Of a DNA stretch of 64,000 nt, positions 8,497 to 17,810 are shown in pieces (position 1 is the first letter of the stretch; every line of letters starts with the position of its first letter). The notes under the pieces were generated by a model. It searched no databases and was not told where the DNA came from. It saw only the letters and a program-made list of their open reading frames with translations. This stretch comes from Komarekiella delphini-convector SJRDD-AB1 (GTDB taxonomy: Bacteria; Cyanobacteriota; Cyanobacteriia; Cyanobacteriales; Nostocaceae). The stretch lies in NCBI RefSeq assembly GCF_014831675.1, contig NZ_VJXY01000004.1, positions 1-64,000 of the forward strand, written 5' to 3'. The translations under genes were made by a program, and so were the position numbers.

Positions 8497-9048
8497 TTAT
8501 CGCTTGAAGGTAAAACGACCATTAAATTTTTCACCTTTTACATCCGTTTGAATAACAACTTTATACTCTCCCGTTGCAGTTCCGGCCAGGTTTGCCGTAT
8601 ATTGTTTTTCCTCGGTATTATAAGGAACTTGTAGAGTTTTTTGAGTGCCATCTGGTAGCTGAATTTGAGCCGTGAGCTTGGCATCAGTAATTGATTGGTC
8701 TTGCTCGCCGTGTACGCTGATATCTAAATGAGTAGAATCTTTTTCTATATCTGATTTAAACTCTAAATGATATTTGCCCGAATTTACAACTTGACTGCTA
8801 GACTTCTCTCCACTATTGGAGTGACCACCTTTTTCATCATGGCCATGACCGTCGTTTTCATTATGCACTTCCCCAGTTTTAGCAACGGGTTCAGTTTTAG
8901 TAGATGTTTCTGTAGTTGCTGTTTTAGTAACGGGTTCAGTTTTAGTAACACTTTCTGAGTTAGCGGCTTGATTCCCACCACTACAAGCACCCAAAAAAAT
9001 TAATCCTACACTGCTAACAATTACTAAACTGGTTTTCAGAAATTTCAT
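8497..9048 (-). CDS. His-rich lipoprotein, putative metal-binding
   Basis: Lipoprotein of 183 residues with signal peptide and lipobox (LIFLGACSGG, Cys22). A low-complexity repeat follows (TKTEPVTKT, TKTEPVAKT), then a His/Asp/Glu-rich metal-binding stretch (HNENDGHGHDEKGGH). The C-terminal half is a beta-rich domain (KYHLEFKSDIEKDSTHLDISVHG, GEYKVVIQTDVKGEKFNGRFTFKR) resembling FixH/YtkA-like domains. Its position between an RND remnant and the DUF190/CDF genes suggests periplasmic metal buffering. No characterised homologue is recognised. Confidence 0.75.
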   Translation of the reverse strand: MKFLKTSLVIVSSVGLIFLGACSGGNQAANSESVTKTEPVTKTATTETSTKTEPVAKTGEVHNENDGHGHDEKGGHSNSGEKSSSQVVNSGKYHLEFKSDIEKDSTHLDISVHGEQDQSITDAKLTAQIQLPDGTQKTLQVPYNTEEKQYTANLAGTATGEYKVVIQTDVKGEKFNGRFTFKR

Positions 9049-9107
9049 TGATTTACACTCCTCAATATTTGGTCAATTAACAACTAAAAACTTGCCTCTC
9101 CTGCAAT

Positions 9108-9320
9108 TTATGTCTGAACAATTGGTTCAGCCTTTCTTGGCATCAAATATCTACTAAACTGTACATACAAAGTCGGAAGTACCAAAAAAGTTAAAGCAGT
9201 TGAAGTAAACAATCCACCTAACACTACAACACCTAGTGGCTGGAGGATTTATTTTCCGGCTCCGCTAACAATTACCAAGGGTGAAATGCCCAGTCCTGAT
9301 GATAGCGCAGCTAAGTAAGT
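9108..9320 (-). pseudogene. C-terminal remnant of a CusA/NrsA-type RND pump
   Basis: Minus-strand translation gives ALSSGLGISPLVIVSGAGK, an in-frame TAA, then ILQPLGVVVLGGLFTSTALTF, LVLPTLYVQFSRYLMPRKAEP and a stop at 9108. This matches the last 65 or so residues of the two intact RND pumps in this window (compare VVLGGLFTSTALTLLVLPALYAKFGKF). About 1000 upstream codons are gone. Box A lies just 45 nt upstream at 9365, so promoter and gene end survived a large internal deletion. Confidence 0.85.
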
Positions 9321-9349
9321 TTAAAGACAAAGTACTTTATACTTCATCC

Positions 9350-9382
9350 ACTATCCCAGATGAAGATGAAATTGAGATGAAA
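9350..9382 (-). promoter_or_regulatory. Box A promoter upstream of the RND remnant and CDF cluster
   Basis: Minus strand TTTCATC-TCAA-TTTCATC (9382-9365) followed after 9 nt by GATAGT (9355-9350). A further TTCATC follows the box directly. It now faces the RND remnant, the His-rich lipoprotein, the DUF190 pseudogene and the CDF gene, all on the same strand with short gaps. I see no real gene in 9383-9520. Confidence 0.72.
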
Positions 9383-9520
9383 TTTTTAGGGACAATAAGT
9401 AAAATTTCTATGTTAGCAATTGTTACTAAATCATCAACACCGTTGCTACTTAGACACCAATTGCCCCTGGTGTCAGCTACGCTATACTTATCCATACAAG
9501 TATTTCAAAATTAAAGAGCA

Positions 9521-10519
9521 TCAGTCAGCTAGATAGCTGCGTGAGTTAATTCCATATCTTCGTAGAAGCGTGAGAGCTTGTTTTTCCACTTGTCGTACTC
9601 GTTCCCGACTAATACCCATCCGTTGACTAATCTGTACTAGGGTCAGTTCACATCCACCTGCTAAACCAAAGCGCAAGATTAAGACTTCCTTTTGCTGGGG
9701 AGTCAGCTTTGCTAATAAGTTGTGAATATCTTGATAGAGCAATTCTCGTTCGGCGTAGCGTTCGGGAGACATTCCATCATCTTTCAGCAGATCCTGTAAT
9801 TGGGTATCCTGCTCAAACCCAATTCTCATATCTAAGGAAACAGGTTGACGAACCAGCTGCAAATATTCTCGAATCTGACTGGGTTCCAGATTGAGGGCTT
9901 GGGCGATTTCATTCACGCCAGCAATGTAACCAAGCTTTTGAGATAACTCTCGCTGAACACACTTAATTTTGTTCAGTTTATCAGCCATGTGAATGGGTAA
10001 ACGAATAGTACGGGATTGTTGTGCGATCGCTCGTGTAATTCCCTGACGAATCCACCAGTAAGCATAAGTGGAAAACTTGTATCCAAGAGTTGGATCAAAT
10101 TTCTCTACCCCTCGTTCTAGCCCCAATGCACCTTCTTGAATTAAGTCTAGAAACTCAATATTGCGTTTCTGGTATTTTTTAGCAATAGACACCACTAACC
10201 GCAGATTAGCCTGAATCATCTTCTGCTTGGCAATTTGTCCTTGACTTAGTTGTTGCAGTAGTACATCTTCTTTCAACTGCATCTTGTCAGCCCATTGTTG
10301 CAAAGTGGGTTCATGCTGTAATTTTTCAGCTAGCTCTTCTTTTGCAGTAAACATCACCATCATTTGCTGAACTTGTTGAGCAAAAAAAATTTCTTGCTCA
10401 TGGGTTAACAGAGGTACACGTCCAATGTTATGAAGATAGATATTTACTGCATCTGCTGTAGATGAAAATTCGTTATTCTTGCTCTTAAGTTTAGTCACTT
10501 GGGATGTTGAATTAGGCAT
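9521..10519 (-). CDS. Group 2 sigma-70 factor
   Basis: Sigma factor of 332 residues with all regions from 1.2 to 4.2. Key blocks are [80 protein letters not shown], and region 4.2 LVQISQRMGISRERVRQVEKQAL. The -10 and -35 reading residues are canonical, unlike the factor at 4996. It lacks the long N-terminus of the housekeeping SigA, so it is a non-essential group 2 factor. It lies 91 nt downstream of the SanA/YdcF-like gene on the same strand; no Box A or B is visible directly upstream. Confidence 0.9.
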   Translation of the reverse strand: MPNSTSQVTKLKSKNNEFSSTADAVNIYLHNIGRVPLLTHEQEIFFAQQVQQMMVMFTAKEELAEKLQHEPTLQQWADKMQLKEDVLLQQLSQGQIAKQKMIQANLRLVVSIAKKYQKRNIEFLDLIQEGALGLERGVEKFDPTLGYKFSTYAYWWIRQGITRAIAQQSRTIRLPIHMADKLNKIKCVQRELSQKLGYIAGVNEIAQALNLEPSQIREYLQLVRQPVSLDMRIGFEQDTQLQDLLKDDGMSPERYAERELLYQDIHNLLAKLTPQQKEVLILRFGLAGGCELTLVQISQRMGISRERVRQVEKQALTLLRRYGINSRSYLAD

Positions 10520-10610
10520 AAATATGTTAGCCTCAATTGAATAAAATCAAATGGTTACATAAAAATAAATAAGCACAAAATAATCGAGATGATAAATTTT
10601 AAAAACTTCA

Positions 10611-11297
10611 TCAATTAATTGGTTCAAACTGTCCTAAAAAAGTAGGTCGGGGACGGGTAATGTCAACTTCCCACAAAGCCTTAACATTCGCTAATGATTC
10701 CCGTAATAAATCGGGAATCATTCCTCGTAGTCCATAAATTTCTATATCTGGAGTTCCTAAACCAACTGTCTTTAGTCCTAATTGGCGACAGGTATAAACA
10801 GTGCGGGGAAGATGATAATTTTGAGTGATGACAACAGCTTTATGTACACCAAAAACTTTATGAGCGCGATAACAACTCTCATAAGTGCTGAAACCTGCAT
10901 AGTCTAGGGTAATGTTTTTCATCGGTACACCCAGATCATGGGCATATTTCTGCATAGACCTGACCTCATTATAGGAAACTGTGCTGTTATCTCCTGTCAT
11001 TAAGAGCTTACTAATCTTTCCCATTTTATAAAGTTTGACAGCAGCTTCTACACGGTCTGACAACATAGGTGTGGGATTACCATTTGGAAGAATTCCTGCA
11101 CCGAATACTATTGCAACCAGTTCTTTTGGGACTGATTCTGGTTGAACGTAGCGATCGCCATTCGTCATTAAACCTATATAAGCCGTTGCTATTAAAGGTT
11201 TTGCTAATACACTAATTACTAAAACTAGCAAAATCCATCGCAGGTAACGGAAAAAATTGAAATATTTTTTTCCTACAATTTTTTTAAAAAATCTCAT
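10611..11297 (-). CDS. SanA/YdcF-like DUF218 membrane protein
   Basis: Membrane-anchored protein of 228 residues. One N-terminal helix (YLRWILLVLVISVLAKPLIATAYIGL) precedes a DUF218 domain: VAIVFGAGILPNGNPTPMLSDRVEAAVKLYKMGKISKLLMTGDNS, EVRSMQKYAHDLGVP, DYAGFSTYESCYRA, VVITQNYHLPRTVYTCRQLGL. Proteins of the SanA branch are linked to envelope barrier function and vancomycin sensitivity in enterobacteria. It lies 164 nt downstream of RND pump 1 on the same strand and could be cotranscribed with it. Confidence 0.87.
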   Translation of the reverse strand: MRFFKKIVGKKYFNFFRYLRWILLVLVISVLAKPLIATAYIGLMTNGDRYVQPESVPKELVAIVFGAGILPNGNPTPMLSDRVEAAVKLYKMGKISKLLMTGDNSTVSYNEVRSMQKYAHDLGVPMKNITLDYAGFSTYESCYRAHKVFGVHKAVVITQNYHLPRTVYTCRQLGLKTVGLGTPDIEIYGLRGMIPDLLRESLANVKALWEVDITRPRPTFLGQFEPIN

Positions 11298-11461
11298 ATA
11301 AGTGATGTTTTACAGAGTATTTTATTGGATCAGCGATGCACATTCTCTAAAGTTGATGTGTAACTATAAATTACTTCTTATATTATCAGCCAGTAAAACA
11401 AATCACTGGCTGTACTTTAGCAAAATTACTGTCACATCTGTGCTTAACTTAGTGATGCCAA

Positions 11462-14400
11462 TTAATTCTCCAACACCACCCCAGCTACCTTTCCATTTTC
11501 CTCAACAACCGCACTTCGCTTAGGTAATAAAAACCTACCAAACTTCGAGTACAAAGCAGGTAAAACCAGCAAGGTTAACGCTGTAGAAGTAAACAAACCA
11601 CCCAAAACCACTATCGAAAGTGGCTGTAAAACTTCCTTACCTGGACCCGATGTAATTACTAACGGTACTAATCCCAAAGCGGATGTAAAGGATGTCATCA
11701 AAATAGCATTGAGTCTTTCCATTGACCCGACTAGAAGGATTTCTTTTAATGACATTCCGCTAGAAAATTTAGTAGTGTAATTGTCTACTAAAAGTAGTCC
11801 GTTGCGAGTAGCTACACCAAATAAAGTCACAAAACCTACCAAGGAAGCGACTGAAACAACGCCCCCTGTTAGTGCTACAGCAATTACACCTCCGACTAAA
11901 GCGATGGGCAAGTTAATCATAATCATTGCTGTAGAAGCAATGGATTTGACAGAAAGATACATTAATACCGTAATCACTACAAAGGAAATAGCACTGAAAA
12001 TCAAAATATTTTGTGAGGCTCTTTCTTCGGCTTCAAATTGACCGCCATACTGAATAAAGTAACCAGAGGGCAATTGCACTTGTGCTTTGACTTTGTTTTT
12101 AATTTCATTGACTACCGATCGCAAATCTTTGCCCTGAGCATTAGCAGATACTACAATTAGACGGGAGACATTTTCCCTGTTAATAGTATTTGGGCCAGTG
12201 CCATAGACAACTTTAGCCACATTAGCTAAAGGAATTTTATTTCCCCCTTCATCTCCACCTTGGGAAGGGGTATCAACTAACAAATTTTCAATTGTTTGTA
12301 AATTATTCCGGTATTCTGACTGCAACCAGACAATTAAATCAAAACTTTGTTGCTTATCCAAAACTTGCGATACTACTTTACCATTGAGCGCAGTTTCGAC
12401 AAGTTCAGATAGTTGCCCAACTGTTAAACCATAACGTGATGCGGCAACACGGTCAAATTTTATTTGAATTTGTTCAATGGGAACTTGCGGTTCTAATTGT
12501 AAATCTACAAGCCCAGACACAGATGACATTGCACCTTCAACTTGTTGACCAATCCGGCGGAGTTCTTCTAAGTCTGAGCCAAATATTTTTACAGCAATTT
12601 GACTTCTTACCCCAGATAATATTTCATCAATTCTGTGAGAAATAAATCCACCAATATTTGCAGCAGCACCAGGTATTTTATTAAATTCTTCCCGCAACCA
12701 TTCTACTGTTTCTTTCCGCTTTTCCATTCCTTTGTCACTCAGCCCAATATCGAGATGGCCAAGATTTACGGGTGCTGCATCTGGATCACTAGGGGCGCGT
12801 CCTGCCCGTAACTGCACATATTTTAACCTGGGGTCATCTTTGAGTTTATTCTCCAACACAAAGGCGGCACTGTTAGTAGCTTCTAAAGATGAACCTGGAT
12901 AAAGAGCTAAAGTATTTACCAAAGTTGATTCTTGAAATTCTGGTAAAAAAGCCCGTCCTAAAGCTGGAAAAATCACTATTGCCGCTACCATTCCCGCTAA
13001 AGCCACCGAGATAATGATCATGGGACTGTTGATAGCAAAATCTAAACAAGGATAATAGAAACGCTTGAAAATTCGGGGTATTAATGGTTCCTTTAACGGC
13101 ATTTTTCCGTGTGGAAGTAAAATTGCACACAAAGCCGGACTTACAAGCAGCGCTTCTAAACTAGAAACTATAACTACCACCAGATAACTAAGACCCATCG
13201 GGCCAAAAATCCTACCCTCTACACCAGCGAGGGCAAATATTGGAGAAAAAACGACAATAGTAATTAAAGTTGCCCCAATCAGAGATTCCTGGACTTCCTC
13301 TATTCCTTGAAAAACAACTTCCAGTATTGGACTAGGATTAGGAGAGTATTTATTTTGTCGCAACAAACGAAAAACATTTTCTGCATAGACAATGGCATCA
13401 TCAATCGCTGTACCAATGGCGATCGCTAATCCCCCCAAGGTCATTGTATTCAGCCCCAAGCCCAAAAAAGATAATACTTGCAATGAAAATATAAAAGTCA
13501 GGGCAAAATTTAACAGCACAACTCCAAGAGTCCGCCAATTCATTAAAAAAGGGATGAGGATAACGGCTGCAATGATACTACCTTCTACCAAGGCTGATCT
13601 AACATTTTCTACTGAAGCATCAATATAATCAGCTTGACGGAAGGTCGCATTTACTTTAATTTCTTTCGGTAAACCTGCTTCTAGCTCAGATATTGCGGCT
13701 TCAATCGCACGGGTGACGGTGGGAGTATCAGCGAGAGGTTGCTTATTCACCATCACTACTACAGCATCTTTGCCATTTAAGCTGCCATCGCCTATCTTAA
13801 TCGCACCGCCAATTTGAATTTCGGCAACATCTCCCAACCGCACAGGCGTTCCTTGACGGGCAACAATTACAGATTGTTTTAAATCATCCAAGGATTCAAT
13901 TCGGCCAATTCCCCGAATCAGAGTTTGCTTGTCAGGGCTGATTAAAAAGCCACCAGGAGCATTGACATTTGCTCCCTGTACTGCGTCAGATACTTGCTGT
14001 AAGGATACATTAAAAGCTCTGAGTTTGTTCGGATCTACTAGTACTTGATACTGGCGCACTTCACCGCCATACACTAGTACTTGACTAACGCCAGGAACTG
14101 CTAAAAGGCGGTTTGTAACTTGCCAATCAACGATTCGGCGTACTTCCATCAAGTCGATTTTGGATGTTGGGTTTTGGATGGGTATTTCTCCTTTCTGCCC
14201 CTCCTCTTCCACTGTGAAAGCATATTTTAATACAGTGCCGATAGGTGAACTGATAGGAGCGAGTCTTGGTGTTTCAATTCCTTCGGGTAGCTTACTCACT
14301 ACTTGTTGCAGTCGTTCTTGTACTAACTGGCGGGCTTGATAGATATCTGTTCCCCAGCCAAAAACGACTCTGACTACGGAAAGTCCTGCTGAGGAGGAAG

Positions 14401-14653
14401 AACGAACTGCGCTGATCCCTGGTGTGCCGTTGATTGAGCTTTCAATTGGTAATGTCACCAGAGATTCTATTTCTTCAGGAGCAAGTCCGGGAGCTTCTGT
14501 TTCAATTTCGACCTGGGGAGGTGCAAAGTTGGGGAAAACATCCAACGGCATTTGCGGGATAGTATTAAATAATATGATTATTGTGGAAATAAGTGCCGCA
14601 ATCACTACTAACCAGCGTCGAGAAATTACCCATTTAGCAACTGTACTAATCAT
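11462..14653 (-). CDS. Heavy-metal efflux RND pump (CusA/NrsA type), system 1
   Basis: Inner-membrane RND transporter of 1063 residues that would drive proton-coupled export of metal cations through an MFP and an outer-membrane channel. Twelve hydrophobic segments in RND order, with the two large periplasmic loops, are visible. The N-terminus (PLDVFPNFAPPQVEIETEAPGLAPEEIE) is HME-RND-like. The transmembrane 4 motif reads AIGTAIDDAIVYAEN, unlike the DFGxxVDGAVxxxEN of CzcA, and points to the NrsA/CusA-like branch; the ion cannot be fixed from this. It is paralogous to 51125-54250 but carries two extra short Gly/Glu-rich segments, near residue 150 and near 795. Its MFP partner is 301 nt upstream. 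Confidence 0.93.
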   Translation of the reverse strand: MISTVAKWVISRRWLVVIAALISTIIILFNTIPQMPLDVFPNFAPPQVEIETEAPGLAPEEIESLVTLPIESSINGTPGISAVRSSSSAGLSVVRVVFGWGTDIYQARQLVQERLQQVVSKLPEGIETPRLAPISSPIGTVLKYAFTVEEEGQKGEIPIQNPTSKIDLMEVRRIVDWQVTNRLLAVPGVSQVLVYGGEVRQYQVLVDPNKLRAFNVSLQQVSDAVQGANVNAPGGFLISPDKQTLIRGIGRIESLDDLKQSVIVARQGTPVRLGDVAEIQIGGAIKIGDGSLNGKDAVVVMVNKQPLADTPTVTRAIEAAISELEAGLPKEIKVNATFRQADYIDASVENVRSALVEGSIIAAVILIPFLMNWRTLGVVLLNFALTFIFSLQVLSFLGLGLNTMTLGGLAIAIGTAIDDAIVYAENVFRLLRQNKYSPNPSPILEVVFQGIEEVQESLIGATLITIVVFSPIFALAGVEGRIFGPMGLSYLVVVIVSSLEALLVSPALCAILLPHGKMPLKEPLIPRIFKRFYYPCLDFAINSPMIIISVALAGMVAAIVIFPALGRAFLPEFQESTLVNTLALYPGSSLEATNSAAFVLENKLKDDPRLKYVQLRAGRAPSDPDAAPVNLGHLDIGLSDKGMEKRKETVEWLREEFNKIPGAAANIGGFISHRIDEILSGVRSQIAVKIFGSDLEELRRIGQQVEGAMSSVSGLVDLQLEPQVPIEQIQIKFDRVAASRYGLTVGQLSELVETALNGKVVSQVLDKQQSFDLIVWLQSEYRNNLQTIENLLVDTPSQGGDEGGNKIPLANVAKVVYGTGPNTINRENVSRLIVVSANAQGKDLRSVVNEIKNKVKAQVQLPSGYFIQYGGQFEAEERASQNILIFSAISFVVITVLMYLSVKSIASTAMIMINLPIALVGGVIAVALTGGVVSVASLVGFVTLFGVATRNGLLLVDNYTTKFSSGMSLKEILLVGSMERLNAILMTSFTSALGLVPLVITSGPGKEVLQPLSIVVLGGLFTSTALTLLVLPALYSKFGRFLLPKRSAVVEENGKVAGVVLEN

Positions 14654-14954
14654 TATCTATTTAGTTGTTTATTGTTGTTGGTTATTAGTTGTTAATTATT
14701 TCAAATCCACAACTTTATAAAAGAGAACTTCAAATTCCACATTATTAATTTTTTGGCGTTGCTGATAGCCTGCGTGGCGTAGCCATATTGAAGTATGAAA
14801 TAAAAAATCAAGGATTTAAAACTCCTACTCTCTGCGCCACCCTGCGGGTTCCGCCTTTCCTACGGGACACTACGCGAAAGCGGTACTGCGTGTTAGCGTT
14901 AGCGGGGCGTAGCCCGATAAATTCATACTCTTAATCAGCACCGCAAATTTTTTA
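14654..14954. repeat. Intergenic spacer with palindromic interspersed repeats
   Basis: This 301-nt gap separates MFP 1 from RND 1; the orthologous gap in system 2 is only 2 nt. From about 14757 it contains GC-rich repeat modules such as GCCTGCGTGGCGTAGCC, CCTACGGGACACTACGCG and GTTAGCGGGGCGTAGCCC, of the interspersed palindromic kind common in Nostocales. I see no gene. The repeats look like an insertion inside a formerly compact operon. Confidence 0.65.
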
Positions 14955-16631
14955 TTAGTAATTGGAATGAGTATCCTTGTCATTTTTCTCAACAGAAATG
15001 GCGGGAGTAGAGGGGGTTGGTTGTTTGTGGTTGTCGATATAAACCTCGGTTTCATAATTAAAACCGTTACCTACTGGTACTAAACGGGAACGGTTACGAC
15101 GGCTAGACCAGAAACTACCAGCTAGGAAAGCCAAAGTAGCAAGGGCCACTCCTCCTGCTCCAAATAACCACAGAGGTAGCGGTAAGATGTTAGCCTTAGT
15201 ATCCTCTGAATGTGCTTGTTCCTGTTCTTCTCCTTCGTTAGATTTACTACCACCCTTCAATGATTGTGCATAAAGTTGTGGCGCACGCTGGGTAACGACT
15301 GAATCTCCCTCGAATAAACCACTTTTAATCTCAATTAAATCTTCAGAGGTTTGTCCTAGCTCAACTTCAACAGATTGGAAGGCATTGCCGTTTCGGACAT
15401 AGACCAATTTCTTATTATTTGCATCTACTACAGCAGACTGGGGAATTGCCAAAGTAGCTGTAGATGTCTGGTCTGTTACAACTTCAAATTCAGCAAACAT
15501 TCCGGGTTTGAGCTGCCCTCTAGCGTTATTGACTTCGGCTTGTACTGGTACTACTCGCGTTTCTCCTTCGACTATTGAGCCAATCCGTGTAATCCTGCCT
15601 ATAAAGGTTTGATTAGGTACACTAGCAACCTTCATCCTTACCTGTTGACCTGTCCTCACTTTATCTAAATCTTTTTCATAGATATTCGCTGTGGCAAAAA
15701 CCCGACTATCATCTGCGATCGTCATTAATTTACCACCCGCGTCCTGAAATGATTGACCGATAGTAACTTCCCTATCAACAACCTTGCCGGTAATCGGAGC
15801 TGTTACTGTTATTAGTCCCTTAGCATTAGCGCGGTTTCCTAGTTGAGAAAGGCGAGTTTCATAAATAGCACTGCTGCGATTAATATTGGATTTTGCTAGG
15901 CTAACTGCTACTTGAGCGCGTTTGAGTTGATTTTCAGCCGCAATGACATCGCGGCGGCTGTTGGCTGTGGTTAATTTAGCTTTAGCTTCTGCTAGCTGGG
16001 TTTGAGATTCAAGAGCGTTGCGACGTGCCAAAGCACCTTCAGTGGCTAACACTTGATCTTTCTCATACTTTTCTTGAGCAAATGCTACTTGGCTTTGGGC
16101 TTGGGCGATTTCTGCTGTGGCTATTTGCTGATAGCGATCATAATTTTGTTGAGCCAGCCTCAAGTCAGCTTCAGCCTGCTGTAAATCAGCTTGACCTTGT
16201 GCTAATTTGTCTTGAGATTCCACGCGCAATGTCACTAAATCTGGACTGGTCACAACAGCCACAGGTTGACCTTTCTTTACTGATGCGCCTGGTTCTACCA
16301 ACAGTTCAACTACTTTTACCCCTTGAATTGGGGTGGTGACTTCCACTTTCTGGCTAGGTAAGGTTTCAATCTGTCCAGTAGTTTTAATGCCGACAGCTAA
16401 TCGTTGGCGTTGCACTGGTTCTACCTTAACTCCTAGCAGTTTTGCGGTTTCTGCATCAACTTCAACAGAACCAGTTGCTTCGCTTCCACTACCCTGAAAT
16501 GAACTTGCACCGCTATGGTCGTGTCCAGCACCAGCCAAAACAGTAGTAGGAGTATTTAGTAGTAACATCAACATTGTCAACGAAACATAACGCAGTGGAG
16601 CAGAACATTGAAACAAATTAGAGATTCCCAT
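14955..16631 (-). CDS. Membrane fusion protein of RND system 1 (CusB/NrsB type)
   Basis: Periplasmic adaptor of 558 residues linking the RND pump to an outer-membrane channel. A signal peptide ends near residue 34 (LLLNTPTTVLAG) and is followed by a short His motif (GHDHSG). The biotinyl-lipoyl half-motifs (VVELLVEPGASVKKGQPVAVVTSPDLV and GLITVTAPITGKVVDREVTIGQ) flank a long coiled coil (about 150-260, rich in Gln, Ala and Glu). Beta-barrel and membrane-proximal domains follow. An unusual C-terminal transmembrane segment (LPLWLFGAGGVALATLAFLAG) ends in a charged tail. It is about 80 percent identical by eye to 54253-55926. Box A lies 160 nt upstream. Confidence 0.92.
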   Translation of the reverse strand: MGISNLFQCSAPLRYVSLTMLMLLLNTPTTVLAGAGHDHSGASSFQGSGSEATGSVEVDAETAKLLGVKVEPVQRQRLAVGIKTTGQIETLPSQKVEVTTPIQGVKVVELLVEPGASVKKGQPVAVVTSPDLVTLRVESQDKLAQGQADLQQAEADLRLAQQNYDRYQQIATAEIAQAQSQVAFAQEKYEKDQVLATEGALARRNALESQTQLAEAKAKLTTANSRRDVIAAENQLKRAQVAVSLAKSNINRSSAIYETRLSQLGNRANAKGLITVTAPITGKVVDREVTIGQSFQDAGGKLMTIADDSRVFATANIYEKDLDKVRTGQQVRMKVASVPNQTFIGRITRIGSIVEGETRVVPVQAEVNNARGQLKPGMFAEFEVVTDQTSTATLAIPQSAVVDANNKKLVYVRNGNAFQSVEVELGQTSEDLIEIKSGLFEGDSVVTQRAPQLYAQSLKGGSKSNEGEEQEQAHSEDTKANILPLPLWLFGAGGVALATLAFLAGSFWSSRRNRSRLVPVGNGFNYETEVYIDNHKQPTPSTPAISVEKNDKDTHSNY

Positions 16632-16775
16632 CGCTTGTTGTGTCCTAAGTTAGTGAGAAAGCAGAATCGCCTTTGGATGTTGGCATTTAATGTGCAAATT
16701 TGGACTACCGCTTTCTTTAGCTAGTTACATTGCTTTTGTGAGTAGTTTAAGGAATTTGAATAGTAGTCTTTTTCC

Positions 16776-16808
16776 AGTGTTTCATATCGATATGAAATTT
16801 GGGTGAAA
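16776..16808 (-). promoter_or_regulatory. Box A promoter upstream of RND system 1
   Basis: Minus strand TTTCACC-CAAA-TTTCATA (16808-16791), then 9 nt, then AACACT (16781-16776). The box is 160 nt before the MFP start. Both half-sites depart from consensus at one position, and the first half-site and linker are identical to the rppAB copy at 4792. Confidence 0.7.
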
Positions 16809-16831
16809 TTTTTGATGGCGATTGTTATTAG

Positions 16832-17284
16832 GAGTAACTATAATATTTAGGCGATATTCATGTTTGGAATTTTACATTTTTCTTAAAACTACAAAATACA
16901 CAAAATGTCTATATAATTTATATACATTTTGAAATTACTGTAGGCATTCTTACAACACAACTATAAATATTTCTTGTATATTTTCATTACTATTAGCTAA
17001 CGTAAAAATTAAATAGCCTACAGCTTTCTAAATAAGAAGGCACTCGCTATCAAGCTTCAGCTATTAGCCCTATTTTGAAAAGGAGACAGTAGACAGTAGA
17101 CAGAAGGCAGAAGTAAAGAAAAATTTTATCTTTTGTTGTGTTCATATAGCGCCTGCTTTGCGCTCACTTTATTTCAGAACGTCTCTTTTAAAAAAACTAA
17201 TTTTAAACTTTAAAATTTTATTATTTAAAGTTTAAAATTAACATAAAGATCGATAACCAAATAAACCAATATTTAAATATTTTA
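16832..17284. other. AT-rich intergenic region with a short tandem repeat
   Basis: About 450 nt between the Box A promoter and the end of the SmtB-type gene. It is strongly AT-rich and has no credible ORF. At 17083-17114 there is a small tandem array of AGACAGT-like units followed by AGACAGAAGGCAGAAG, of the kind found between Nostocales genes. Confidence 0.5.
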
Positions 17285-17677
17285 TTAATTTAGATTTTCC
17301 ACTAAAGAGCGATATAAGTTGATGACGTGACTGTCAGCCAAACTATAATAAACATTCCGACCTTCTCGACGATAGCTGACTAAACGCATAGCTTTCAATA
17401 ACCGCAGCTGATGGCAAACTGCTGATTCACTCATTTTGGTTAATGCAGCTAGATCGCAAACACACAACTCACTAGAAGCCAAAGCTGATAGGAGGCGTAT
17501 ACGGTTTGTATCTGCTAACACCCCAAAAATTTCTGCCATTTGTTGTGCTTTATCTGTCGGTAAGATTTGAGCCTGAGATGAGCGTACATTATCTAGATGC
17601 ACCAGATGAGTATCACAGGTAGGGGTATCAGAACTTTGAATTAAGTCTAAGTCCTGCTTTTTCTTGTGCTTATTCAT
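17285..17677 (-). CDS. SmtB/ZiaR-type ArsR-family metal-sensing repressor
   Basis: Winged-helix dimeric repressor of 130 residues. It carries the recognition region LAALTKMSESAVCHQLRLLKAMRLVSYRREGRNVYYSL and the metal-site motif ELCVCDL in the DNA-binding region. C-terminal DSHVINLYRSL corresponds to the alpha5 metal site of SmtB/ZiaR (Asp and His ligands). An N-terminal extension with a Cys and His (CDTHLVHLD) resembles ZiaR/AztR, which use N-terminal ligands. It is divergent from the P-type ATPase with only a short spacer, the usual arrangement for self-regulated Zn/Cd/Pb export. Confidence 0.92.
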   Translation of the reverse strand: MNKHKKKQDLDLIQSSDTPTCDTHLVHLDNVRSSQAQILPTDKAQQMAEIFGVLADTNRIRLLSALASSELCVCDLAALTKMSESAVCHQLRLLKAMRLVSYRREGRNVYYSLADSHVINLYRSLVENLN

Positions 17678-17740
17678 AGCAAGTTTTACTTAGCAATAGT
17701 TATCAATCTCAATAATAACTAAAATGATAACCATTGTACA

Positions 17741-17760
17741 GTTGAATAGTTGTTCAATTG
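17741..17760. promoter_or_regulatory. SmtB-type operator between repressor and ATPase
   Basis: The segment TTGAATAGTTGTTCAA is an imperfect inverted repeat. On the other strand it contains TGAACAACTATTCA, which matches the TGAACA-N2-TATTCA half of known SmtB sites. A second inverted pair, GTTATCA and TGATAAC (about 17698-17735), flanks the gap. The operator would lie inside the coding region if the ATPase began at 17724, which supports the start at 17811. Confidence 0.6.
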
Positions 17761-17810
17761 TTGTATTAGAATATTGGCAGCTAACTTTTTGCCTTGATTC
17801 TAAAGCTGCT

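Noticed and set aside
9281-9514. 77-residue plus-strand ORF
   Set aside because: It runs antisense through the RND remnant and the Box A promoter and shows no protein features.
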